Positions 35,001 to 43,530 of a DNA stretch of 64,000 nucleotides are shown here, piece by piece. This stretch comes from Palsa-948 sp964481195 (GTDB lineage: Bacteria > Bacteroidota > Bacteroidia > Palsa-948). The position numbers and the translations under genes are program-made. The stretch lies in the NCBI GenBank assembly GCA_964481195.1, contig CAYZTB010000011.1, positions 15,911 to 79,910 of the forward strand, written 5' to 3'. The notes beneath the pieces are model-generated. The model saw only the letters and a program-made list of their open reading frames with translations, ran no database searches and was not told the origin of the DNA. Each line of letters starts with the position of its first letter. Position 1 is the stretch's first letter.

Positions 35001-36983
35001 CAAAATTTAAGTTTAGCAGCAGGGGCAGGGCAGGCCGTTTCGTATTTGTGGTCAACGGGAGCAACAACTTCATCTATTCTTATTTCTGCTTCTGCAACGT
35101 ACTCTGTAATTGTTCAAAATGCGTTGGGATGTGTTGCTAAAGATACGGTAGTGATTAATATTAAGGGCGTAATTCCCAATGCAGTATTTACTGCTCCTCC
35201 GGCTTGCTTTGGAAATGCAATATCATTTACTGACAATACAACAGTGCCCACGCCCGATAGTATTGCAACCTGGGCATGGAACTTTGGTGACGCTTCGACA
35301 AGCTCAGCGCAAAACCCTGTTCATGCGTATGCTGCTGCGGGTTCTTACTCGGTAATACTTTCGGTGGTATCTGATTCGGGCTGTCCGGCTTCTACGCAGT
35401 TGGTAGTAAACGTGTATCCTGTACCTAATGCAAGCTTTAATATTTCTTTGTTTCCTGCTTGTACAAAAGCGTCAACACAATTTTTGGATATGTCAACTAT
35501 TTCAAGTGGTGCATTAAGTTCATGGAAATGGGATTTTGGTGATCCATCAACGTTAGCTGATACTTCGGTAGTTAAAAATCCTTCCTACACCTATACTGCT
35601 GCTGGAACATACACGGTACAATTAATTGTTGGCTCCTTGCTAGGATGTAAGGATACGATGTATTCAACAGTGCTTGTTTCTCCATCCCCTTCTTTTGGAT
35701 TTTTGGTAGATACGGTTTGTTTGGGTAGTGCAACTACATTTACGGATACTTCGCTTGGCACGCTTTCAAATTGGCTGTGGAATTTTGGCGATGGCACTAA
35801 TTCAACGATTCAGAATCCTACGCATACGTATTCTACATCGGGAACGCATAATGTTACGCTACAAGTAACGGCTTCTAATGGATGTGTGAGTACTGGAGGA
35901 AAAAATGTTATTGTAAATCATTTGCCTAAGTCAAAATTTGTAGCAAAAAATATTTGTGTTGGTAGTCCATTGCAATTTACAGATTCAAGTACTGTAATTG
36001 GAAGCACCATCACGCAATGGTCTTGGCAGTTTGGAAACTCTAGTTCTTCCAACTTACAAAATCCTACTGCAACGTATTTGTCGCCCGGAACTTATTCGGT
36101 TACATTAACTGCTACTTCGGCACAAGGATGTTCTGCTGCAAGCACGCAAACTGTTTCTGCCATGCCTTTGCCGGTGTCTAACTTTAGCTTTACGCCTGCT
36201 TATAGTTACCCACAGCAGCCGGTAAATTTTTCAGATCTTTCGGTTGGTAGCATGGTAATACATTGGAGTTTTGGTGATGGGGGAGTGGATTCAATTTCAA
36301 ACCCAGTGCATACTTATCAAAGCACAGGTACTTTTGTTATTACTCTAATTTCTCAATCATCTTTTGGGTGTTTGGATACTTCGTTTCAATCAATTGTCAT
36401 CGACATCCCTCGCTTAGATATGAGCGTAATGAACGTGATTGCAGGAAACTCATCTGGTGTGGTCTCTGTTTCTGCACTGCTAAAAAATGTAGGCACGCTG
36501 GATGTTACGGGTATAGTACTCTCTGCCTATTTGGATGATGGCACTCCAATTCAAGAATATTGGTCCGGATTGATAAAGCCGGGAGCTTCGATATTATACT
36601 CTTTTAATTCAGCATTTGAACTGGTCAACAACGAGCATAGCATCGTATGCGTAGATATCAAAAAAGTAAATGGGCAGCTAGATGATGTGGTTTCCAACAA
36701 TAAAAAATGTATTGCCATTAACAATGAGTTTACCTTGTTAAACCCATTTCCTAACCCTACGATTGGAGAAATAAATTTCTTCTTTATTACTCCCGATATA
36801 GGAAAAACTAAAGCTGAAATAATTGATGCCCGCGGCAGGGTAGTGGCAATTCCATTAGATGGTAAAAGCGATAAAGGATTAAATCAAATTATCTTTAACA
36901 CCATCAAGCTTGAAAAAGGAATGTACGTACTCCGACTTTCATACGAAGGAAAAGTGTTGACGAGTGTTTTTGTAAAGGAGTAA
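32022..36983 (+). CDS. Giant secreted LamG/PKD-repeat protein with T9SS sorting domain
   Basis: 1653 residues. Signal peptide 1-26. A concanavalin/LamG-like domain at about 36-245 (LQLWLRADTGLTL, VDQWKDISGNSNHVFQ) is repeated at about 629-845 (LKMWFKSDSGLTLNGNLVDQ). Seven PKD domains follow the pattern WxWxFGDG...NPxHxY...G.Y.V.L, at about 459, 542, 1052, 1135, 1220, 1302 and 1382. After a CARDB-like region comes a C-terminal sorting domain (about 1572-1653): NPFPNPTIGEINFFF and LEKGMYVLRLSYEGK. The protein would be exported by Sec, carried across the outer membrane by the type IX system and bound at the cell surface. Two PKD copies share an identical 38-base DNA segment. Ligand unknown; adhesion or glycan binding is inferred. 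Confidence 0.93.
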   Translation: MHYCFNRLLGAFLLIFFIFYKNDVIGQSSIKPSDISGLQLWLRADTGLTLTGNLVDQWKDISGNSNHVFQGAALNKPLWNTSDSLLGHFPVVKFDGVNSRLESAFIKPDVFSVFVIYSHRIGNTGCLYSTSPVLGYPLQRDGAVWPNSNAANYSLSGFLNSSNLYADFYDFQNDKYNTYLNGNLAGGFTNSLPSVGGLIYIGSGPGEPLNGNIAEFLMYDTTLHDTIRVKIENYLMNKYAPPINLGSDIASAYFCDTMLSDSSYFVSYLWSTGSTAKSIQVNKTGKYWVDATDIFGRNSSDTINVTFPGNLRPFPDTTMCYRDTLIWNTGLDKTGFSFIWQDATTDSFLVITQAGQYYVSVTDTVGVTGCTSTSYTIIVSIDNFSQTASLGADVSMCSGGGISLVSGAGQATSYLWSTGETTASIIITSTGLGTYSLSVQNALGCVALDTIDVNVKGYAPAVDFYSPPVCFGYSSQFSDSTKLYSLDSIASWNWNFGDASTSSAQNPVHTYTAAGTYTVQLSVVSDSGCIAALTKTDTIHPIPIAAFTVTTPIICAGASIQFSDMSTNGLMVFWKWDFGDGTPVSNFKNPTHIYSTAGDYQVQLIVTSSFGCIDTFTFSVSVLKSCFVPSDINNLKMWFKSDSGLTLNGNLVDQWDDMSGNGNNVIQSMASKKPIWLSSDTLLNDYPVIKFDGISSKLEASYFRPNKYSVFVIYSHRTGDQGSFYGTNAVSGYPLQRNVAIWPNSNASSYSLVDSINLRNLYFDSHDFDNDNYGTFLNGVNSGGASNANSNSGGAMYIGSSSSESLNGNLAEFILFDTVLHDTSRIKVENYLMDKYAPPVKLGVDIVSSYFCDTMLVVSKYFPKYNWSTGDSSKSIRVNKSGKYWVDVVDIFGRASSDTINVSYPGNFKPFPDTTICLGDTLRWNTGLNKIGYSFLWQDASVDSVMTITQAGKYYVRASDTLGCMFFSDSITVSIDSFALKVSLGPDTAYCSGQNLSLAAGAGQAVSYLWSTGATTSSILISASATYSVIVQNALGCVAKDTVVINIKGVIPNAVFTAPPACFGNAISFTDNTTVPTPDSIATWAWNFGDASTSSAQNPVHAYAAAGSYSVILSVVSDSGCPASTQLVVNVYPVPNASFNISLFPACTKASTQFLDMSTISSGALSSWKWDFGDPSTLADTSVVKNPSYTYTAAGTYTVQLIVGSLLGCKDTMYSTVLVSPSPSFGFLVDTVCLGSATTFTDTSLGTLSNWLWNFGDGTNSTIQNPTHTYSTSGTHNVTLQVTASNGCVSTGGKNVIVNHLPKSKFVAKNICVGSPLQFTDSSTVIGSTITQWSWQFGNSSSSNLQNPTATYLSPGTYSVTLTATSAQGCSAASTQTVSAMPLPVSNFSFTPAYSYPQQPVNFSDLSVGSMVIHWSFGDGGVDSISNPVHTYQSTGTFVITLISQSSFGCLDTSFQSIVIDIPRLDMSVMNVIAGNSSGVVSVSALLKNVGTLDVTGIVLSAYLDDGTPIQEYWSGLIKPGASILYSFNSAFELVNNEHSIVCVDIKKVNGQLDDVVSNNKKCIAINNEFTLLNPFPNPTIGEINFFFITPDIGKTKAEIIDARGRVVAIPLDGKSDKGLNQIIFNTIKLEKGMYVLRLSYEGKVLTSVFVKE
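33501..33538 (+). repeat. 38-base exact repeat in PKD coding sequence, copy 1
   Basis: Identical to 35277-35314. It encodes the WNFGDASTSSAQN part of a PKD domain and contains GCTTCGACAAGCTCAGC, a string I recall as common in dispersed bacterial repeats. The flanking codons differ, while other PKD repeats of this gene have diverged at the DNA level. Confidence 0.95.
35277..35314 (+). repeat. 38-base exact repeat in PKD coding sequence, copy 2
   Basis: The second copy of the segment at 33501-33538, in the same frame and the same place of the third PKD domain. Identity ends at synonymous changes in the next codon (AAT versus AAC). Confidence 0.95.
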
Positions 36984-37100
36984 TTTAGGGAATAGGAGGT
37001 GAGAAGGCAGATGGATAAGGGAAAGGGCAGAAGGAGAAAGGAATAAAGGCAAATGGCAAAAGGAATTAGGGATAAGGCAATAGGTAACCAAGAGCCGTCA
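36984..37100. repeat. Purine-rich low-complexity word repeat
   Basis: After the PKD gene the plus strand is made of words such as GAAGGCAGATGG, AAGGGAAAGGGCAGAAGG, AAAGGCAAATGGCAAAAGG and AATTAGGGATAAGG. Read on the opposite strand these are the same TGCC/CTTT/CTAATTCC words seen at 13500-13603. Both copies lie in gaps between convergent genes. Nothing coding is seen. Confidence 0.75.
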
Positions 37101-37182
37101 TAGTGATAAAATAAATTTTATCCTTTTTTTTCTAATCTTGTAATTGTAGAGACAATATAAATCTATATAATTGATGGGTACT

Positions 37183-37206
37183 GCGCACGGACAATATGTT
37201 CGCGCG
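37183..37206. repeat. Palindromic element, CGCACGGACA...TGTCCGCGCG family, divergent copy
   Basis: GCGCACGGACAATATGTTCG followed by CGCG: an imperfect palindrome of the same family as the two copies at 39219-39297. It lies 30 bases from the stop of the convergent gene at 37236. G+C-rich against a very AT-rich surround. Confidence 0.75.
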
Positions 37207-37235
37207 TTCTGAGAGCTGATGTTGTGCAATACAAA

Positions 37236-38444
37236 TTAATGTAGAATAATTTTTTGAAAATAACTTCCACGACTTGTTATCATGTTCAATATGTAAACGC
37301 CTTCTGATAAATGGGTGAGGTCAAGAGTATTGTCGCCTGAATTCAGTTCCAAAGTGTAAGCAATACTCCCGTTGGCGGAAAAAATATTTGCAACTGCATT
37401 GCCAGGATTTCCTGCTAAAAGCTTCAGGTTCATAACGCCTTTAGAAGGATTTGGATAGAGTAAAGCTACCTCCGTCAATTCATTTATATTGTTAATTGCA
37501 AGATTAGTGGAATTGATTTTATATAGCCCGTCACCAGCACCTATCCATAAGTTGCCTTTACTGTCAAATCGCATGCCGCTAAGCAAAAGATTAGAAGGAT
37601 TGGTGGAATATTTTTTCCAAGATAGCCCATTATAAGAAGCCAGTCCAAAGCCGTTTCCCATGCCTAACCATGATACATTATTCCTAATAGCGACATCATT
37701 TAATTCCATGAGCACTAGACCAGCGAGTGAATCGAGCTTCCCCCATTTAGTTCCGTCAAAATAAAGGGTGTTCCACGAGCCTTGTGCTACAATTTTATTA
37801 TCATGTGTTGTTTTAATAGTGCTAATTGTAGACTGTTGTTTAAAAAGAGAAACATTGCTGGTGTCATAAATGACCCAAGTGGATAAGGATGGGTTGTATT
37901 TTGTTACAGAAGGGCCGGAACCATTCGTAATCCATATATTGTTATTGGTATCTCCAACCATTTTTATAGGCTCATACTTAACATTAGAAGGAATTGTAAC
38001 AGGTGTGTCCCAGGAAGTGCCGTTGTATTTTTGTAGGTCATTATCTCCAAGCCAGATATTACCGTTGGCATCTTTTGTAAAAGCCTTTGGGATTCCATTA
38101 TTCGTAGAGATATCACTCCATGAATTGTTATTAAATTTTGACACCATAAAACCGCCTATGGCAAATACATTATTGTTCTTATCAACAATCACATCCTTGA
38201 CGTAGTCTCCCGGAAAATTTGGTGTTGTTGCATCATACTTAACCCAATTTGTTCCGTCAAAGGAAACAAGCCCATTTCCGAACGTAGATATCCAGAGTAC
38301 ATCATTACTGGTAATGTCTAAGCCCATGACCTGATCATTTGGAAGGCCAGAATTTGCTGTGCTATATTTTATGGTGTTTAATACTTGAGCATTACTTACA
38401 GTTAGAGTTGCAAAAAGTAAAAAGAGGGTTAATTTGTTTTTCAT
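37236..38444 (-). CDS. Secreted propeller protein with T9SS sorting domain
   Basis: 402 residues. Signal peptide 1-19 (ends VSNAQ). Residues about 30-320 form a two-component-regulator-type beta-propeller: repeated VLWISTFGNGLVSFDGTNW, VFAIGGFMVSKFNNNSW, IWLGDNDLQKYNGTSW, SWLGMGNGFGLASYNGLSW and LWIGAGDGLYKINSTN blades. The C-terminus is a type IX sorting domain: LYPNPSKGVMNLKLLAG, ending LSEGVYILNMITS. It would be a surface-bound or released protein of unknown ligand. It is transcribed towards the PKD gene. Confidence 0.9.
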   Translation of the reverse strand: MKNKLTLFLLFATLTVSNAQVLNTIKYSTANSGLPNDQVMGLDITSNDVLWISTFGNGLVSFDGTNWVKYDATTPNFPGDYVKDVIVDKNNNVFAIGGFMVSKFNNNSWSDISTNNGIPKAFTKDANGNIWLGDNDLQKYNGTSWDTPVTIPSNVKYEPIKMVGDTNNNIWITNGSGPSVTKYNPSLSTWVIYDTSNVSLFKQQSTISTIKTTHDNKIVAQGSWNTLYFDGTKWGKLDSLAGLVLMELNDVAIRNNVSWLGMGNGFGLASYNGLSWKKYSTNPSNLLLSGMRFDSKGNLWIGAGDGLYKINSTNLAINNINELTEVALLYPNPSKGVMNLKLLAGNPGNAVANIFSANGSIAYTLELNSGDNTLDLTHLSEGVYILNMITSRGSYFQKIILH

Positions 38445-38500
38445 TTTTTAATTATAGTTTTAAAGTTTTTATTTTTTTTTGAGATTTGTGTTCGTTGGTG

Positions 38501-39139
38501 CTATTTGAGACAGCTGTTATATTCAAAAATAATTTCTTTTAAATGTATGTATAGGTATTTTTTCGATTCGATTTTGGCTATTACTAATCCACAATCTGAA
38601 AGGAGGTGTTTTAGTTTTTTTTGATAGTTTGACTTGCTAATTTTCTGCACTATGCCAGACTCAGCCATAATAATTGATTTTTCAATAAGTCTTTCATTAG
38701 AAAGATTAGAATTTGGACCACCAACCGTTGTGGAGTTTATTTGATATTTATTTAATAGTTTGACTCTGCCATCTACTACTAGAGGAAGAAATATTCGAGA
38801 GTTTTTTGATAAACCAGAAATAGAAAGCAGCCTAACTTCATTGCCTTGAAAAATAAATTTTACTTCTTTTACATCATTGGGAGAGAGGGTTTTATTAAAA
38901 GTCTGATTATCGGAATTAAAATATGGTATTTTTTTTTCATAAATCCAGTAGGGAATACAATTATGTTTTGCATTATAAGTAATAGGGAATAAAGCCTCCG
39001 AGACGGAATCATTGTTCCAAATAATAGTTCCTGACGTGTAAGCTAAAGCGTTACAGTTGGCATTAGGAAAGAAAAGAGATATAAGCCACGTAATGAGAAT
39101 TTTAATGAAGAATTGATTGCATTTATGTAGGATAGGCAT
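38501..39139 (-). CDS. Exported protein of unknown family
   Basis: A 212-residue protein. Residues 1-28 read as a signal peptide (ITWLISLFFPNANCNA). The mature part has alternating short strands (GTIIWNNDSVSEALFPI, VKFIFQGNEVRLLSISG, RIFLPLVVDGRVKLL) and a helical, Lys-rich C-terminus (NYQKKLKHLLSDCGLVIAKI) with two Cys. I do not recognise the family. It is bracketed by palindromic repeats (37183 and 39219-39297) together with the propeller gene. It could be a cognate exported factor of the large protein upstream, but nothing in its sequence shows this. Confidence 0.6.
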   Translation of the reverse strand: MPILHKCNQFFIKILITWLISLFFPNANCNALAYTSGTIIWNNDSVSEALFPITYNAKHNCIPYWIYEKKIPYFNSDNQTFNKTLSPNDVKEVKFIFQGNEVRLLSISGLSKNSRIFLPLVVDGRVKLLNKYQINSTTVGGPNSNLSNERLIEKSIIMAESGIVQKISKSNYQKKLKHLLSDCGLVIAKIESKKYLYIHLKEIIFEYNSCLK

Positions 39140-39218
39140 AAGTATAGTTATTATTAATATTTTTTAGTTTTTTTTTTAATTATTTTTTACATGAGAATTA
39201 ATCTAAAAAAATCTGCTA

Positions 39219-39297
39219 TTATAACGCACGGACAGCATGTCCGCGCGAGCTGGTTCATTATTTTATAACGCACGGACAGCATGTCCGCGCGAGCTGG
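39219..39297. repeat. Two tandem copies of a palindromic element
   Basis: Two identical 35-base copies, 39219-39253 and 39263-39297, at a 44-base step. Each has the palindrome CGCACGGACA-GCA-TGTCCGCGCG (one mismatch per stem), preceded by TTATAA and followed by AGCTGG. No T-run follows. The spacer resembles the flank of copy 2, so the step repeats as a 44-base unit. Confidence 0.9.
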
Positions 39298-39339
39298 GGT
39301 CGTTATTTTGTTTGACTATTACGTGAAGCATTTGATAAC

Positions 39340-40023
39340 TTAAGAAGTAGGCTTGTCTTTGTGAAATTTCTTCAAAGGTTTGTATTCGTTGGTATCTATT
39401 TTGTGATTCCATTTATCCATGATGAGGTGCCAATGTAGACTATCACTTTGTTCCTTAGTGTAGGTGGGGTCATAGCCAGTTGTATAAAATATTTTATTTA
39501 TCCATTCATCATTAACCTCGTAATTAGATTGTTGTTTCACTAAAGCCGAAGTAAGGAGATAGTGACGAGCAAGCGAACTTAAGACAATTACGGGTGGAGC
39601 ATTATTTTCGGAATAGCCAAATTCCTCTCTAACAATTGCAAAGGTTTCAATTCCTTTCCAAAAATACCACTTACCATCTATTTGTTTCCCAAGTATTTTT
39701 GTAGCCATGTCTATAAAATTTTCGGAACCATTTCCCTTGCTAGATATTAATATTCCAACAAGTTTGTCATTTGTGGAATTGATGCAAATCATTGAATCTA
39801 AAAACCAATTGCTTGTATATTCACCTCCAAAAGTCTTCAGAGCTGATTCAACATAAAAATTGGACGAATCGAGTAATAGATTATAAACTGGTTCGTAATC
39901 TTTAAAATTGGCATCTATAAATTCTTTAGAAATTTTAGAGCTCAAAGAATTTGAAGAGCAAGAGAAAATCAATAAAGAATAAACAACAAATACTAATCTA
40001 TAGACGTTTCTTAACGTATCCAT
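39340..40023 (-). CDS. Putative lipoprotein of unknown family, candidate immunity protein
   Basis: 227 residues. The signal peptide ends YSLLIFSC with a good lipobox Cys at 22. The mature protein is mainly helical: FIDANFKDYEPVYNLLLDSS, then ICINSTNDKLVGILIS, a WYFWKGIETFAIVREEFGY segment and a very basic tail. I do not recognise the family. Its ATG overlaps by 26 bases the stop of the open frame emerging from the 100-N gap, so it is translationally coupled to the end of that gene. In polymorphic-toxin loci the gene directly after the toxin C-terminus is usually its immunity gene; the lipoprotein signal would suit a toxin acting in the periplasm. Inference from position only. Confidence 0.65.
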   Translation of the reverse strand: MDTLRNVYRLVFVVYSLLIFSCSSNSLSSKISKEFIDANFKDYEPVYNLLLDSSNFYVESALKTFGGEYTSNWFLDSMICINSTNDKLVGILISSKGNGSENFIDMATKILGKQIDGKWYFWKGIETFAIVREEFGYSENNAPPVIVLSSLARHYLLTSALVKQQSNYEVNDEWINKIFYTTGYDPTYTKEQSDSLHWHLIMDKWNHKIDTNEYKPLKKFHKDKPTS

Positions 40024-40215
40024 TTTGTAAGCTATTAATGTTAAATATCCATGAATAATTTGTAACTAAATGACTATCAATCCATCCTTTTTTCGTTCCA
40101 GAATTTTGAATTCTTCCTCCATTAGCTCCCATAGCTAATATGCCAACTACTGGGCATTGTGGAGCAACACCATCTTGCTCTCTTATTGGTTCCAAAGTTT
40201 CAAAACTTCCATATT
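39998..40215 (-). CDS. C-terminal frame emerging from the assembly gap (probable end of the large secreted protein)
   Basis: 72 codons open from the gap to a stop at 39998. It begins YGSFETLEPIREQDG and continues VAPQCPVVGILAMGANGG, with a basic end (GYVKKRL). No ATG starts it: the first start-like codon is a TTG at 40195. It differs in frame from the 5' part of the large gene as drawn, which is meaningless across a gap of unknown size. It is best read as the end of that protein, or of a second gene hidden in the gap. The other frame out of the gap closes after ten codons. No family recognised. Confidence 0.55.
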
Positions 40216-40315
40216 NNNNNNNNNNNNNNNNNNNNNNNNNNNNNNNNNNNNNNNNNNNNNNNNNNNNNNNNNNNNNNNNNNNNNNNNNNNNNNNNNNNNN
40301 NNNNNNNNNNNNNNN
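40216..40315. other. Assembly gap of 100 N
   Basis: One hundred N, the usual placeholder for a gap of unknown length, falling in the 3' third of a large secreted-protein gene where repeats or variable toxin modules often break assemblies. Confidence 0.98.
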
Positions 40316-43300
40316 GTAGTTATTGCATTAATAAACTTAGAGTCAATTCCTCCCCAGTAATCCCAAACATCGCCCTGATAAACAACATCTGGGTGTTTTG
40401 TGAAAACCTCTTGAAACGGAATGTAACCACCTACGAATAGCAGTAGGTTGCGATCTGCAGGACTGGTTAAGAATTCTTTCATTTGTGGTATTAGTTCTTT
40501 TGGAACAAATACACGCACATGACCATCCACATTTAAAAAATCTTTATGCGGAAGGTAATTATCATGACCTTCAACAATTTTGTCGCGCGGTTTTACAGTT
40601 TGATTGGTTACGGCTAATTTGATATATGGATATTTAACGCCTGCCAATGACACATCGTAAACGATATACATATTTCCAATTGGTGAATTGTGTTTAAATG
40701 TGGCAGAGATGTTGTTTTGATAGGCTGTTTTAATCTGATTTAGAGATTCCAATACAAAAACACGACCATCAACAATCGCCCCATCCTCCTCACCATCCAG
40801 CCAGTTAAACACAAATTTGCCAAGTTGGATGGCAGCCCACTGTACATATGTAAGGATATTTTTTCCACTATAATCCATCAAATTAGTGCTCGTAGATTTT
40901 TCAATTTTAGGAAATGTATGCTCGAGACCAAAAGCACCGTGGGCAAGTTCGTGGGCAAAGTCAGTAGAGGTTGCGCTGGCACTTACAAAGCCTACCGCTC
41001 GTCCACGCACCATATATCCTTGTATAGCAGGGTCATTAAATTGAGGCACTACAAAAATGTAATATGCATTTTTATCGTAGGCGGTGTCCTTATTTCTAAA
41101 TGCATCGCGCAAAGCACGCATCTCTTTGCTGTATTTACTCATCAGCGTGGTGTTGGCAGCTTCCAGTCCATCAGAACCTAAATCAAAGGTAAATGAAGAA
41201 GCAGTTTTTAAAGTCCAGCTTACATTGGCTTGCTGAAATATTTTGTTTATCTCAATTTGTGTATTTGTGTAATTTGTGTTTGCACCGTTTACAGGAACTA
41301 ATACAACATTTTTTACAAGTGGCTTTAGCGATATCACATTCAACTTGCCAATCTTTTTACTTCCATACCAAGCATAAATACATTCGGCATTGTCTGGCAC
41401 CGTAACTTTGTATTGATTGTTGCTCGTGCTTTGGGAAGCAGCAACGGCACCGCTTTTTGTTTTAAAGCTAAGAAGGGTAGGAGAGAAATTTTTTATTTGT
41501 ATATCTGCCACCACCTCATCGGCTTTGCTTTCGCCCACACTTTTATAAGGTACAAAATAATATTTTCCGTTATTAAGTTTTATGGCTTCGTAGTTTAGGG
41601 TATAGGCAACGTATTCTTTTTTGTCGAAGCCAAAATTTTGATTTGCGCTTGCGCTAAAAGTCACCATCGTGCTATCGTTTGCATCTAAATTATCTGTGCT
41701 TGGTGTGATGTAATTTGTAGGCCCTTCAATTTTAGCAGGTGGAGGGTTTGTTGTTATGGTATATTGATTTCCATTTTCATCGCGTATCACTAACACATTT
41801 TCATCGGGAGGAAAAGGGAAACATTGTGGTGTTAAGCTTCCTTGTAACACCACACAAACCTGATTGCCGTTTATATAAGTTGTATCAATCACGCCACTTA
41901 CATAGGCAGCATTTTCTTCTGCCTTTTGTAAATCCCATTGCTGTGTCCAGTAGTCAATACCGCGTGTTAGAGCTTCAATGAGTCCTTGCTGATGACGGTT
42001 GTTGTCATCGATGTAAATATTTTTCCATTGTACTGCTAATGGAAATGCACCAAGCACCCTGGCATATCCTTTTCCTCCATACCAACCCGGACTCCCGGTG
42101 GGAAAAATTTCTGTAGCAAAAACTTCGAACTGTCCCGTTTGAATTATTAATCCCGGAATGGCAAGGTTAGCGGGCAAGGGTTTCGCTTGCAATGGATCAA
42201 TTGGCAGTGTTTGGTCGTTACAGGCATAGATGGGGTCATTTAAGGTTGTAAACGTTGCTAGGCTGCTCCAGCTGCCTATGGGAATATCTTTTCCTTCGCC
42301 TCGTACCCTCGCTTCGTAGGTTGTTGCAGGTTCTAGGTTTGGAATTTTTTCTGTATTAAAAGTAGTGCGATAGTCAAACCAATTTGTAGTTCCTTTTTTT
42401 CGCACTTGCAGCAGGTAGGAGGTAAAAACATTTTGATAGGTCCAAAAACATTTTCCGAGTCGGTGTGTAATACCTTGTGCTGATAAGTTTAATGCGTAAG
42501 CGTTTTCCAATATTTTGCCTGCACTTCCGTAGCTAAATGTGCAAACCTGACTGTAGCCTTTGTTTTTAAATAAGTCATAACCATTAATATCTCTGGCTCT
42601 CACTCGCCAAGCATATTTCATATATAAATTTAAGGGAGGCTCTACAATTCCGTAATTTAATATTTGCTGATGGGTAGTTGTTTTGTAGATGGGCGATGTG
42701 CTCAACACCAACTGGTTGGGATCAATCGTACTATCAGGTCGCATTTCCCAAAGTTCAAAATCATACTCGGTGTTGAAGGCAGAATTTGGTGAGCCCATGT
42801 TCATGGGAGTCCATTGAAATACTATGTTTTGAGGTGTTAGCGGTGTTACGATGCTGTTGCAAAAAGGCATATTTAAAAACGGTGGGTCACTTAACGTGAA
42901 CCAGGCCTGCGCGCAGCTTTCGTTGCTTACTTGTGTGTTGGACAAATAATAGTCGTACGCTTTTACGCAGATTGAATAATGGCCTTCGGGAAGTGTTTTT
43001 CCTTTATCGTACTGATACTGATTGATGCCAACAAAATCCAGATTCTTGCTGTTTAAATAGGGGGCAAGGTCGCTGCCACTAAACACATAAGGAATGCCGG
43101 GTTGCACAATAATTGGAGGTGGGTTAAAAATTTGCTTGGTGCTAATGCTAAATCCATTGCCTTGAATCTCTAGGCGTAGCCTGATATTATATTGGGGAAC
43201 TGTAAAATCATTAAACTGAAAAATGAATTTTAATTTTTCGGAAGATGGATCGGCATAATCTAACAGATAGCCGTTATAGGGAGGAATTAGTTGTGCGGTA

Positions 43301-43407
43301 AGCTGTACGGGGTAGATTTGCGCTGAAAGGTTGTTTTCAATTCCAGCACAAAAGCTGAGAGCTAAAACAAGTGGTAATAAATATATTTTTCGGGATAACC
43401 GATTCAT
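40316..43407 (-). CDS. Large secreted TANFOR/FN3/metallopeptidase protein, 3' end in gap (toxin-like architecture)
   Basis: About 1030 residues are visible before the gap. Signal peptide 1-30 (ends NNLSAQ). Residues 31-195 match the N-terminal domain of a Bacteroidota family I recall as TANFOR: YPVQLTAQLIPPYNGYLLDY, SGSDLAPYLNSKNLDFVGIN and LPEGHYSICVKAYDY. FN3-like domains follow at about 205-300 and 305-390. Residues about 690-870 hold a metallopeptidase-like segment: STDFAHELAHGAFGLEHTF (HExxH at 819-823) and NLMDYSGKN. Then comes a conserved FVGGYIPFQEV and GDVWDYWGGID lead-in before the gap. HELGHG...NLMDY modules of this kind often precede C-terminal toxin domains in Bacteroidota. The toxin identity is hidden by the gap. 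Candidate immunity genes follow. Confidence 0.8.
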
Positions 43408-43469
43408 TCGTTTTAATAAAAAGCGAATGTAAAATATTTTTGTAACTATCTAAAAATAAGATTGAGTGC

Positions 43470-43501
43470 AAAAAAAATCCCCGATTAATAAATCGAGGAT
43501 T
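43470..43501 (-). terminator. Rho-independent terminator of rplS
   Basis: On the minus strand: AATCCTCGATT, loop TATT, AATCGGGGATT, then a run of T. The stem is 11 pairs with one G-U pair; arms at 43491-43501 and 43476-43486. It lies 30 bases after the rplS stop. Confidence 0.88.
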
Positions 43502-43530
43502 ATGCTATTATCTTTAAATATTAGTAAGTA

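Noticed and set aside
32700..36400. Regular repeats suggesting a CRISPR-like or tandem array
   Set aside because: They are PKD and LamG protein repeats in one continuous frame; no short identical repeats with unique spacers.
39219..39297. Tandem palindromes as terminators
   Set aside because: No T-run follows either copy on either strand, and the units are identical repeats.
40183..40215. Direct ten-codon ending of the large protein after the gap (NMEVLKLWNQ)
   Set aside because: The gap length is unknown, so frame continuity means nothing; the other frame leaving the gap is open for 72 codons and looks more like protein.
40157..40440. Plus-strand frames running through the 100-N gap
   Set aside because: They exist only because N does not encode stops; opposite to the real gene.
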